This document shows positions 17,274 to 25,249 of a stretch of DNA of 64,000 bases, one piece after another. Positions within the stretch are counted from its first letter, which is position 1, and each line of letters starts with the position of its first letter. The stretch spans positions 1-64,000 of the forward strand of contig JADJOP010000015.1 of the NCBI GenBank assembly GCA_016713735.1. Direction: 5' to 3'. The position numbers and the translations under genes were made by a program. Under the pieces are notes generated by a model. It was given only the letters and a program-made list of their open reading frames with translations. It ran no database searches and was not told where the DNA came from. The DNA comes from Bryobacterales bacterium (GTDB lineage: Bacteria > Acidobacteriota > Terriglobia > Bryobacterales > Bryobacteraceae).

Positions 17274-18896
17274 CAGGTTGGAAGGCGAGGTTCCCGGTTG
17301 GCTGGCCTCCAGGGCTGGCGGGCAAGCTTGCCCTGAGCCTGGTGTTCAGCCTGGCGGCGATCCTGCTCGCCTTCAGCGTGTTGAATTTGCGGCTGCAAAG
17401 GCGGCAGTCAGAAGACCTGGTGTTGCGCAGCGCCTTACGAGTGACCGATCTGATCCAGCGCAGCACGCGGTACCAGATGTTGCACAACGACCGTGCGGCG
17501 CTGGACCAGGCCCTAAAGGACATGAGCGAGGAGGACGGCATCTCGCATGTGCGGCTGTTCAATCGCGAAGGCGCCGTGCGGTTCTCAGCCGGCAAATGCG
17601 ACGACACGCCGGCCGCGCCCGCTGTCGATCAAGAGAATCTGAAGTCTGTCTGGCGCATTCTTCCTTCCAAGATGGGGCGGCAACTGAACGTTGTGCGCCC
17701 CATTCCCAATGAAGCCTCCTGTTCGAACGCGGCTTGCCACGCGCATCCGGCGTCGCACAAGGTGCTGGGCGTAATTGACGCCCATATGTCGCTGGCCGAG
17801 GTGGACGCGCAGATTGCCGAGCACCAGTCGCTGTTGGGACGGTTCAGCGTGGTGGCGATCGGGCTGCTGTGCGCGATGAGCCTGCTGTTTATCTGGCGTG
17901 TGGTGTACCGGCCGGTGCGGGCGTTGCAGAAGGGGACCTCGCGGGTGGCCTCGGGAGACCTGGGCTATCGCATTCCGGAGACTTCGCGGGACGAGCTAGG
18001 CGCGCTGGCGCACTCGTTTAACCACATGACGGGCGAGCTGCAGGAGGCGCGCGAGGAGATTACGGCCTGGACGCGGACGCTCGAGCAGCGCGTGGAGGCC
18101 AAGACGCGAGAGCTGGAGCGGGCGCACCGGTCGCTGGCGGCGACGGAAACGATGGCTTCGCTGGGGAAGATTTCAGCCGCCGTGGCGCATGAGGTGAACA
18201 ATCCGCTGTTTGGCATTCTGACCTACGCCCGGCTGGCGCTGCGCGACAACGAGAGCAAGGCGGGCCAGGAGACGACGGTGGAGCGGCTGCGGGTGATTGA
18301 GCGGGAAAGCAGGCGCTGCGGGGATATCATCCGCAACCTGCTGAACTTTGCCCGTCCGCAGAAACCCTCGCGGCAATCGACGGACCTGGTGGCGTTGGCC
18401 GACCATTCGCTGGCCCTGCTGAAGCACCAGTTTGAGATGCAGAGCATCACGGTGGAGCGCAGCTTCCCGCCCGGTTTTCCGGCCGTGCGCTGCGACCCGG
18501 CGCAGATCCAACAGGTGTTTGTGGCCCTGCTGGTGAACGCCGGCGAGGCGATGAGGCCCAACGCGGGGGCGGTGCGGATTGCCGCCGTGTGCGCCGGCGA
18601 TGAGGTGGAGATCCGCATCAACGACACAGGGCCGGGGATTCCCGGACCTTGTGCTTCCGCACATTTTCGAACCGTTTTACACCACGAAGGCCGAGACGCA
18701 GGGAACCGGACTTGGCCTGGCCGTGGCTCGCAGCATTGTCGAGCAGCACGGCGGCAGTTTGTCGGCCGCTAACCGCCCCGAGGGCGGGGCGGAGTTCCTG
18801 ATCCGCCTGCCGGTCGCCCCCCCCGATCTGCCTGCCAGCGGGGCGGCCACCAGCGAGCGCTCAGCCTTTGAGGAGGCCTTCCATGGAAAACACTAA
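17270..18896 (+). CDS. Heme-motif sensor histidine kinase, frame broken near 18645
   Basis: The first frame runs from ATG 17270. It has a membrane helix at 20-42, a periplasmic domain of about 145 residues containing Cys151-X4-Cys156-His157 (a c-type heme-like site), a second helix (192-212), HAMP (212-262), coiled coil and HisKA with His 307 (AVAHEVNNPL). The ATPase N box and DTGPGIP G1 box follow. Just after, the frame shifts by one base: the correct continuation (LPHIFEPFYTTK, GTGLGLAVARSIVEQHGG) is in the next frame and ends at 18896. One extra base at 18641-18648 explains it. As read, the kinase would lose its G2 box and be inactive. Confidence 0.8.
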
Positions 18897-20244
18897 AGTA
18901 CGCATCCTGATCGTCGATGACGAGGCGGTGGTGCGCGAATCACTGACGCAGTGGTTCATGGCGGAGGGCTACGAGGTGTGGGCGGCCAGCGGCGGCATTG
19001 AGGCGCTGCGGCTGTTGCAGGATCACGCGGCGGACCTGGCGCTGCTGGACATCCAGATGCCGGGCATGGATGGGATCGATCTGCAGGCGCGGCTGCACGA
19101 GGCCGATCCCGAACTGACCGTCGTCATCATGACGGGTTTTGCCAGCGTCGATACGGCGGTGCGGAGCCTGAAGCAGGGGGCTTGGGATTACCTGACCAAG
19201 CCGATTGACCCGGACCAGTTGTCGCATGTGGTGGCCAAGGCGCTGGAACACCGGCAGGCGAGGCGCGAGCTGCGGCGGTTGCGGGAGAGCCTGGAGGAGA
19301 TGGCGCCGCGGGTGGAGGTGGTGGGGTCGAGCCCGGCCATCCGGAGGGTGATGGAACTGGTGGACACGGTGGCGGCGACCGATGCGACGGTGCTGATCAC
19401 GGGCGAGAGCGGGACGGGCAAAGAGGTGGTGGCGCGGTCGATTCACGCCGCCAGCCCGAGGCGGCACATGCCGATGGTGACGATCCATTGCGGGGCGCTG
19501 ACCGAAACGCTGCTCGAAAGCGAACTGTTCGGCCATGAGCGGGGTGCGTTCACGGGGGCGCAGTTCCGCAAGAAGGGGAAGTTTGAGGTCGCCGACGGGG
19601 GCACGGTGTTCCTGGACGAGATCAGCGACATCAGCCTGAAGACGCAGACCGACCTGTTGCGCGTGTTGCAGGAAAAAGAGATTGTGCGCGTAGGCGGGAC
19701 GCATGCGCTGCGGGTGGATTTCCGCTGTGTTGCGGCGACCAACAAACGGCTTGAGGATTTGGTGCAGGCCGGCACCTTCCGGCCCGACCTGTACTACCGG
19801 CTGCATGTGGTGACCATTGACATGCCGCCGCTGCGCAACCGGCGCGAGGACATTCCGCTGCTGGTGGCGCACTTCCTGCGGAAGTTCGCCGTGGCCATGA
19901 ACCTGCCGGAGACGCCGCGGCTGCGTCCGGAGGCGATGGATGCGCTGCTTCGGTACCAGTGGCCGGGGAATGTGCGTGAGTTGGAGAACGCGATTGAGCG
20001 GGCGCTGGTGGTCGGCCGCGGGCAGGAGATCGGGCCGGCGCATTTCGCGCTGCATCCGCCGCAGAACGGCTCGAGCGCCGGCGGGGCGCCGACGTATCAG
20101 CCGATGTCGCTGGACGAAGTGGAGCGGATGCACATTGAACGCGTCATCAAGGACGCCAACAACAACTACTCCCGGGCGGCGCGGATTTTGGGCATCGACC
20201 GGTCAACCCTTTACAACAAGTTGCGGCGCTACGGGACGAAATGA
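18883..20244 (+). CDS. NtrC-family sigma-54-dependent response regulator
   Basis: 453 residues from ATG 18883, which has an AGGAGG ribosome site 6 bases before it and overlaps the kinase's repaired end. Receiver domain with Asp 56 (LLDIQMPG); AAA+ domain with Walker A GESGTGKE, the sigma-54 contact loop GAFTGA, Walker B VFLDEI and the R-finger region; C-terminal Fis-type helix-turn-helix (YSRAARILGIDRSTLYNKL). It is presumably phosphorylated by the adjacent heme-motif kinase and switches on sigma-54 promoters in response to redox state. Targets are unknown; it may control its own operon, though no clear sigma-54 promoter was seen upstream. Confidence 0.92.
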   Translation: MENTKVRILIVDDEAVVRESLTQWFMAEGYEVWAASGGIEALRLLQDHAADLALLDIQMPGMDGIDLQARLHEADPELTVVIMTGFASVDTAVRSLKQGAWDYLTKPIDPDQLSHVVAKALEHRQARRELRRLRESLEEMAPRVEVVGSSPAIRRVMELVDTVAATDATVLITGESGTGKEVVARSIHAASPRRHMPMVTIHCGALTETLLESELFGHERGAFTGAQFRKKGKFEVADGGTVFLDEISDISLKTQTDLLRVLQEKEIVRVGGTHALRVDFRCVAATNKRLEDLVQAGTFRPDLYYRLHVVTIDMPPLRNRREDIPLLVAHFLRKFAVAMNLPETPRLRPEAMDALLRYQWPGNVRELENAIERALVVGRGQEIGPAHFALHPPQNGSSAGGAPTYQPMSLDEVERMHIERVIKDANNNYSRAARILGIDRSTLYNKLRRYGTK

Positions 20245-20825
20245 CGAAGCCGATCTCGCTTGTCCGCGCCGGTGAGGGCGTGGACTCCGACGTATTGCAG
20301 CGTCTGGCCGGGGCGCTGGAGGGAGCGTTGCGAGTTCCGTGCCGTGTCGAAAGCGGCATTGTGGAGGTGGCCGACCTCTACGACCCCGACCGGCGTCAAC
20401 TGCGCGCCGACCTGCTGCTGAAGAAGCTGGCGGACGGCGCCGATGTGGGGGAAACCCGCAGATTGGGTGTCACGGCGCAGGATTTGTACCTTCCGGTACT
20501 GACGCATGTCTTCGGAGCCGGCCAATTGACGGGCAACTGTGCCGTAGTTTCTCTCTACAGGTTGAGAGAAGAGGCCTATGGACTGCCGCATTCGCAACCA
20601 CTGCTGGAAGAGCGGTTGCTGAAGGAAGCGCTCCATGAATTGGGACACACCGCCGGACTTCGCCACTGTTCCGTCTGGCAATGCGTCATGTCGTGCAGCA
20701 ACGGAGTGGAACTGGTGGATTTGAAAGCGGCGCGGTACTGTCCCCATTGCCATTCGACGATGCAACGGGTGTTGCAGGGCCATTCCGCGGTTGGGCAGGT
20801 TCATCCCGGCCAGATGAATTCATGA
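20241..20825 (+). CDS. amzA: Archaemetzincin-type zinc metalloprotease
   Basis: 194 residues. The diagnostic archaemetzincin signature is complete: HELGHTAGLRH (His 132, Glu 133, His 136, His 142) followed by Cys 143, Cys 148, Met 150 (Met-turn), and Cys 167/Cys 170, so the catalytic zinc and the second structural zinc site should both be present. There is no signal peptide, so a cytoplasmic protease. Its start overlaps the stop of the NtrC-type gene by 4 bases, making it the last gene of the redox operon. Cellular substrates of bacterial members are not known; a role in turning over damaged redox proteins is speculation. Confidence 0.88.
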   Translation: MTKPISLVRAGEGVDSDVLQRLAGALEGALRVPCRVESGIVEVADLYDPDRRQLRADLLLKKLADGADVGETRRLGVTAQDLYLPVLTHVFGAGQLTGNCAVVSLYRLREEAYGLPHSQPLLEERLLKEALHELGHTAGLRHCSVWQCVMSCSNGVELVDLKAARYCPHCHSTMQRVLQGHSAVGQVHPGQMNS

Positions 20826-20839
20826 AAATGTGATGCCGC

Positions 20840-20866
20840 TTGGCCCCGATCGTGCACCACTATAAG
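20840..20866 (+). promoter_or_regulatory. Candidate promoter for the propionate operon
   Basis: TTGGCC (20840-20845) and TATAAG (20861-20866) are separated by 15 bases, shorter than ideal. They lie between the archaemetzincin stop and the first transcarboxylase gene, whose ATG is at 20891. Plausible but unproven. Confidence 0.3.
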
Positions 20867-20890
20867 GTGAGGTTGAACGATCTGAGCCAA

Positions 20891-22414
20891 ATGACACAAA
20901 ACAGCCCAAAGAAAATCGAAGTCACCGAACTGGCGTTACGGGACGCCCATCAGAGCCTGCTTGCAACGCGGATGGCGATGGAAGACATGATTCCGGCTTG
21001 CGAGGATATCGACAAGGCGGGTTACTGGTCCGTGGAATGTTGGGGCGGGGCGACGTTTGACGCCTGTATACGCTTTCTCAACGAAGATCCCTGGGAGCGG
21101 TTGCGCACATTCCGCAAGCTGCTGCCGAATTCGCGTTTGCAGATGCTGCTGCGCGGCCAGAACCTGCTCGGCTACCGCCACTATGAAGACACGGTGGCGG
21201 ACCGCTTTGTGGAGAAGGCCGCCGCGAACGGCATGGACGTGTTCCGGGTATTTGACGCGTTGAACGATGTGCGCAACCTGCGGCGCTCGATCAAGGCGGT
21301 GAAGCGGACGGGCAAGCATGCGCAGGGGACGATCTGCTACACGGTGTCCCCGCTGCACACGGTGCAAGGCTATGTCGAGCTGGCCGAGAAGCTGGTCGAT
21401 ATGGGATGCGACTCGCTGTGCATTAAGGACATGGCGGCGCTGCTGAAGCCGCAACCGGCGTTTGACATTGTGAGCGCGATTAAGGAGTCGCTGGGTGAAG
21501 AGGTGCGGGTGCATGTGCATGTGCATGCCACCACGGGTGTGACGCTGGTGAGCCTGATGAAGGCGATTGAAGCGGGCGCCGACGCGGTGGACACGGCGAT
21601 CAGCTCGCTGAGCCTGGGGCCGGGGCACAATCCGACCGAGAGCCTGGTGGAGATGCTGGAAGACACGGGCTACACGACGGGGCTGGACATGCAGCGGCTG
21701 CTGCGGATCAAGGATCATTTCGCCAAGGTGCGGCCGCGGTACGCCGAGTTTCTCTCCAACATCACGGGCGTGGAGACCGAGATTTTCGATTCGCAGATTC
21801 CGGGCGGGATGATCTCGAACATGGAGAGCCAGTTGAAGCAGCAGGGGGCGGCGGACCGCCTGAAAGAGGTGCTGCTTGAGGTGCCGCGGGTGCGGGCCGA
21901 CGCGGGGTATCCGCCGCTGGTGACGCCGTCGAGCCAGATTGTCGGCACGCAGGCGGTATTCAATGTGCTGATGGGCCGGTATAAGGTGTTGACGGGCGAG
22001 TTTGCCGATTTGATGCTGGGCTACTACGGCGAGACGATCGGGGCGCGCGACAGCGCCGTGATCGAGCGGGCCGGGCAGCACGCCAAGAAGCCGACGATCA
22101 CGTGCCGGCCGGCTGACCTGCTGACGCCGGAATGGGATCAACTGCGGGCCGCCGCCCTCAATTTGGAGGGCTGCGACGGTTCCGACGAGGATGTGCTGAC
22201 GCACGCCATGTTTCCGCAGGTGGCGCCGCGGTTTTTCAAGACGCGGGCGCAAGGGCCAAAAAATGTGGGACGCGATCCGAACGCGGCGCCGGCCCCGGCG
22301 CCTGGGGCGGCCGCACAGGCGGCGGGCAACGGGCAGAGCCCGGTGCGCAGCGCCATCAGCTACGAGGTGAAGCTCAACGGGCGGTCGCACAACGTGACCG
22401 TCACACCGGCCTGA
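20891..22414 (+). CDS. Transcarboxylase 5S subunit (pyruvate/oxaloacetate carboxyltransferase)
   Basis: 507 residues from ATG 20891. The TIM barrel of the biotin-dependent carboxyltransferases is recognised by ELALRDAHQSLLATRM, DVFRVFDALND, SLCIKDMAALLKP and the metal-ligand VHVHVHATTG. The domain moves CO2 between biotin and pyruvate/oxaloacetate. The C-terminus ends with a short beta stretch (YEVKLNGRSHNVTVTP) that resembles the start of a carrier domain, but no AMKM biotin site follows; biotin is carried by the separate protein at 24393. First of eight codirectional genes for the methylmalonyl-CoA route. Relatives act in transcarboxylase, pyruvate carboxylase and oxaloacetate decarboxylase; context favours transcarboxylase. 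Confidence 0.88.
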   Translation: MTQNSPKKIEVTELALRDAHQSLLATRMAMEDMIPACEDIDKAGYWSVECWGGATFDACIRFLNEDPWERLRTFRKLLPNSRLQMLLRGQNLLGYRHYEDTVADRFVEKAAANGMDVFRVFDALNDVRNLRRSIKAVKRTGKHAQGTICYTVSPLHTVQGYVELAEKLVDMGCDSLCIKDMAALLKPQPAFDIVSAIKESLGEEVRVHVHVHATTGVTLVSLMKAIEAGADAVDTAISSLSLGPGHNPTESLVEMLEDTGYTTGLDMQRLLRIKDHFAKVRPRYAEFLSNITGVETEIFDSQIPGGMISNMESQLKQQGAADRLKEVLLEVPRVRADAGYPPLVTPSSQIVGTQAVFNVLMGRYKVLTGEFADLMLGYYGETIGARDSAVIERAGQHAKKPTITCRPADLLTPEWDQLRAAALNLEGCDGSDEDVLTHAMFPQVAPRFFKTRAQGPKNVGRDPNAAPAPAPGAAAQAAGNGQSPVRSAISYEVKLNGRSHNVTVTPA

Positions 22415-22457
22415 GGGAAGCCGGGCACTCACCGCACGATTGTAACGGGAGAACACT

Positions 22458-24005
22458 ATGCCGACGATGGAAGAACGACTGCAACAACTGCGTACACGCC
22501 GCGCCGAGATGGAAGCGGGCGGAGGAAACGACAAGCTGGAGAAACTGCGGAAGCAGGGCAAGCTGACGGCGCGCGAGAGAGTGGCGGCGCTGGTGGATGC
22601 GAACAGCTTCCAGGAGAGCGGGCTGTTTGCGCAGCACCGGGCGACGCTGTTTGGGATGGCCGGTAAGGAGATGGCCGCCGACGGCGTGGTGACGGGGGCG
22701 GGCACGGTGGGCGGGAGGCTGATTCACCTGGCCAGCCAGGACTTCTCGGTGGCGGGCGGCTCGGCCGGCGAGGTGCACTCGCTGAAGGTGGCCGACACGA
22801 TGGAGCAGTCGTTGAAGACGGGCACGCCATTTGTGTTCATCAACGATTCCGGCGGGGCGCGCGTGCAGGAGGGCATCGATTCGCTTTCCGGCTACGGGAA
22901 GGTGTTCTACACGAACGTAATGTTGAGCGGCGTGGTGCCGCAGGTGTCGCTGATTTGCGGCCCGTGCGCGGGCGGGGCGGCTTACTCTCCGGCGCTGACG
23001 GATTTCATTATCCAGACGCGCAAGGCGCAGATGTTCATCACGGGGCCGAACGTGATCAAGCAGGTGACCGGGGAGAGCGTGACGGCCGACCAGTTGGGCG
23101 GGCCGGATGCGCACATGACGCATTCCGGCGTGATTCACTTTATCGCCGAGGACGACGCCGAGGCGGCGCTGCTGTGCAAGAAGCTGCTGAGCTTTCTGCC
23201 GTCGAACAATTTGGAGGATCCGCCGGAGTATCCGACCGACGGCAATGTGGATCCGAACCCGGCGCTGAACGAGATTATCCCGCATGTGGCCAAGCAGGCA
23301 TACGACGTGCGCGACGTGGTGGTGAACGTGGTGGACGGGGGCGATTTTCTGGAGGTGCAGGCCGGCTACGCGGCCAATATTGTAATCGGCTTTGCGCGTG
23401 TGTTGGGGCGCACGGTGGGCATCATCGGCAACCAGCCGAAGGTGAACGCGGGTGTGCTGGACATCAACGCCTCGAACAAAGCGTCGCGGTTCATCCGCTT
23501 CTGCAACGCGTTCAACATTCCGCTGGTGACTTTTGTTGACGTGCCGGGCTTTCTGCCGGGTGTGCAGCAGGAATACGGCGGCATTATCCGGCATGGGGCG
23601 AAGATGCTGTTTGCCTACTCGGCGGCGACGGTGCCGAAGATCACGATCGTGCTGCGCAAGGCCTTTGGCGGGGCGTACCTGGCGATGTGCGGCAAGGATC
23701 TGGGGGCCGACCGTGTGTATGCCTGGCCGACGGCGGAGGTGGCGGTGATGGGGGCCGAGGGCGCGGCGGAGATCGTGTTCAAGCGCGAGATCGACGCGGC
23801 CGAGGACAAAGCGGGCAAGCGCAAGGAGATGATTGAGAAATACCGGGAGGCCTTTTCGACGCCGTATGTGGCCGCTGGGCGGAGGCTGGTGGACGACATC
23901 ATCGAGCCGGCCGAGACGAGGCGGGTGATTGCGCAGGCGCTGGAGTACCTGCATACGAAGCGCGAACTGCGGCCGTCGAAGAAGCACGGACTGATTCCGC
24001 TCTAA
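22458..24005 (+). CDS. Methylmalonyl-CoA carboxyltransferase 12S subunit / propionyl-CoA carboxylase beta
   Basis: 515 residues, full length for the family. The two crotonase-fold halves show their oxyanion-hole glycine stretches: NDSGGARVQEGIDSLSGYG with GPCAGGAAYSPAL in the N half, and VPGFLPGVQQEYGGIIRHGAK with KAFGGAYLAMCGKDLGAD in the C half. It moves the carboxyl group between methylmalonyl-CoA and carrier biotin. With the 5S and biotin-carrier genes but no biotin carboxylase, transcarboxylation (methylmalonyl-CoA plus pyruvate to propionyl-CoA plus oxaloacetate) is more likely than ATP-driven carboxylation. It follows the 5S gene by 43 bases. Confidence 0.92.
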   Translation: MPTMEERLQQLRTRRAEMEAGGGNDKLEKLRKQGKLTARERVAALVDANSFQESGLFAQHRATLFGMAGKEMAADGVVTGAGTVGGRLIHLASQDFSVAGGSAGEVHSLKVADTMEQSLKTGTPFVFINDSGGARVQEGIDSLSGYGKVFYTNVMLSGVVPQVSLICGPCAGGAAYSPALTDFIIQTRKAQMFITGPNVIKQVTGESVTADQLGGPDAHMTHSGVIHFIAEDDAEAALLCKKLLSFLPSNNLEDPPEYPTDGNVDPNPALNEIIPHVAKQAYDVRDVVVNVVDGGDFLEVQAGYAANIVIGFARVLGRTVGIIGNQPKVNAGVLDINASNKASRFIRFCNAFNIPLVTFVDVPGFLPGVQQEYGGIIRHGAKMLFAYSAATVPKITIVLRKAFGGAYLAMCGKDLGADRVYAWPTAEVAVMGAEGAAEIVFKREIDAAEDKAGKRKEMIEKYREAFSTPYVAAGRRLVDDIIEPAETRRVIAQALEYLHTKRELRPSKKHGLIPL

Positions 24006-24014
24006 GGAGACGCC

Positions 24015-24380
24015 ATGGCATCGGAACTGCGATTAGAGTGCAAATTTCAGATGGCGGAGATGGAGCAGAAGATCCGCGATCTGCAGGCGAAGATGGCGGC
24101 GCTGGAACAGTTGGTGGGCGCCGGCGCGCAGAAGACGGCTGTGGCTGCTCCGGCGGCTGTGGCACAGGAGCCGGCGCTGGAGCCTGCGCCGGTGGCGGCC
24201 CAACCCGCGGCGGAGCCGGAGATTGGCGAGGAGATCATCCTGGCGATCTCGGCGGCGGTGGCGGCGTTTCTGGGCAAGCGGGCGCGCATCCGCCAGGTGC
24301 GGTTGGGAAGCTCAATGGCCTGGGCGCAACATGGACGGGCCTCGATTCAGGCCTCGCATGGAATTGTGGTGCAGCGGTAG
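24015..24380 (+). CDS. Small transcarboxylase-associated subunit
   Basis: 121 residues. An N-terminal coiled coil (FQMAEMEQKIRDLQAKMAAL) and an Ala/Pro-rich linker lead to a conserved-looking C-terminal block (ILAISAAVAAFLGKRARIRQ, then WAQHGRASIQASH). I know this last block from small proteins encoded beside biotin-dependent carboxyltransferases, where they resemble the gamma subunit of oxaloacetate decarboxylase without its membrane helix. It may hold subunits together. It lies 9 bases after the 12S gene and 12 before the biotin carrier. No enzymatic motif is seen. Confidence 0.7.
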   Translation: MASELRLECKFQMAEMEQKIRDLQAKMAALEQLVGAGAQKTAVAAPAAVAQEPALEPAPVAAQPAAEPEIGEEIILAISAAVAAFLGKRARIRQVRLGSSMAWAQHGRASIQASHGIVVQR

Positions 24381-24392
24381 CGGAGAGACACG

Positions 24393-24770
24393 ATGAAACT
24401 GAAGGTAACGGTGGATGGAAAGACGTACGAGGTGGATGTGGAGGTGGCCGAAGAGCCGCAGCCAGGGCCAGCCTCCTATATGACACAACCGGCGCCGGTG
24501 CGCGTACCGGCCTCCGGCGCGCCGCCGCCGCCGCTGGCGCCGACGCCGGTGGGCGACGATAAGGTGTGCCGCAGCCCGATCTCGGGCATTGTGGTGAAGG
24601 TAAGCGCGCAGCCGGGGCAATCGATTCAGCCGGGCGACATTTTGCTGGTGCTGGAGGCGATGAAGATGGAGACCAACATCACGGCGCCGATGGCGGGCAA
24701 GGTGAGCGCGGTGAAGGTGGCTGCCGGCGACAATGTGCAAAGCGGGCAGGTGGTGGTGGAATGCGAGTAG
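24393..24770 (+). CDS. Biotin carboxyl carrier protein (transcarboxylase 1.3S-type)
   Basis: 125 residues. A short N-terminal beta domain, an Ala/Pro linker (25-52) and a C-terminal biotinyl domain with the biotin-attachment motif EAMKMET, Lys 91. The PISGIVVKV and TAPMAGKV half-motifs frame it as usual. The biotin swings between the 12S and 5S active sites. A GGAGA ribosome site precedes the ATG. Cytoplasmic; part of the transcarboxylase complex with the three genes before it. Confidence 0.92.
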   Translation: MKLKVTVDGKTYEVDVEVAEEPQPGPASYMTQPAPVRVPASGAPPPPLAPTPVGDDKVCRSPISGIVVKVSAQPGQSIQPGDILLVLEAMKMETNITAPMAGKVSAVKVAAGDNVQSGQVVVECE

Positions 24771-24809
24771 AAACGGAGCCAGCGGCCATGACGAACGAGA
24801 TGAACGCAG

Positions 24810-25247
24810 GTGCCGGGCTTCCTGTGCGTGGACCATGTGGCGGTGGCGGTGAAGCCGGGCGAGTTGGAACAGCACGTGGCTGCTTACAAAGCGATGGGGT
24901 TCACCGAGGTGCACCGCGAGGATGTGCTCGGTAAGGACCAGGTGCGCGAGGTGTTGCTGCGGATTGGCGAGGGCCCGAACCTGATGCAGTTGCTGGAGCC
25001 GCTGACGGCCGAGTCGCCGGTGGCCAAGCAGATTGAGAAAGCGGGAGGGCGGGGCGGGTTTGCCCACGTGGCGTTCCGTGTGGCCGACATTCAGGCGGCG
25101 TACGATCATTTGAAGGCGAACGGGTTTCAGATTCTCGACGCGGCGCCGCGCAAAGGCTCGCGCGGGACGACGGTGTTCTTCGTGCACCCGAAGACCACGG
25201 CCGCGGCGGCGTTTGGCTATCTGATCGAAGTGGTGCAGGAGGGCTAG
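24810..25247 (+). CDS. Methylmalonyl-CoA epimerase
   Basis: 145 residues from GTG 24810. It is a vicinal-oxygen-chelate protein: DHVAVAV (first metal His), a MQLLEPLT strand (Glu ligand), GFAHVAFRVADI (second metal His) and GYLIEVVQE (Glu). It interconverts (S)- and (R)-methylmalonyl-CoA, linking transcarboxylase with the mutase. The start is uncertain: an ATG at 24788 with a GGAG ribosome site lies in another frame, and one extra base between 24788 and 24815 would join it to this frame. The mutase begins 2 bases after the stop. Confidence 0.85.
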   Translation: MPGFLCVDHVAVAVKPGELEQHVAAYKAMGFTEVHREDVLGKDQVREVLLRIGEGPNLMQLLEPLTAESPVAKQIEKAGGRGGFAHVAFRVADIQAAYDHLKANGFQILDAAPRKGSRGTTVFFVHPKTTAAAAFGYLIEVVQEG

Positions 25248-25249
25248 CA

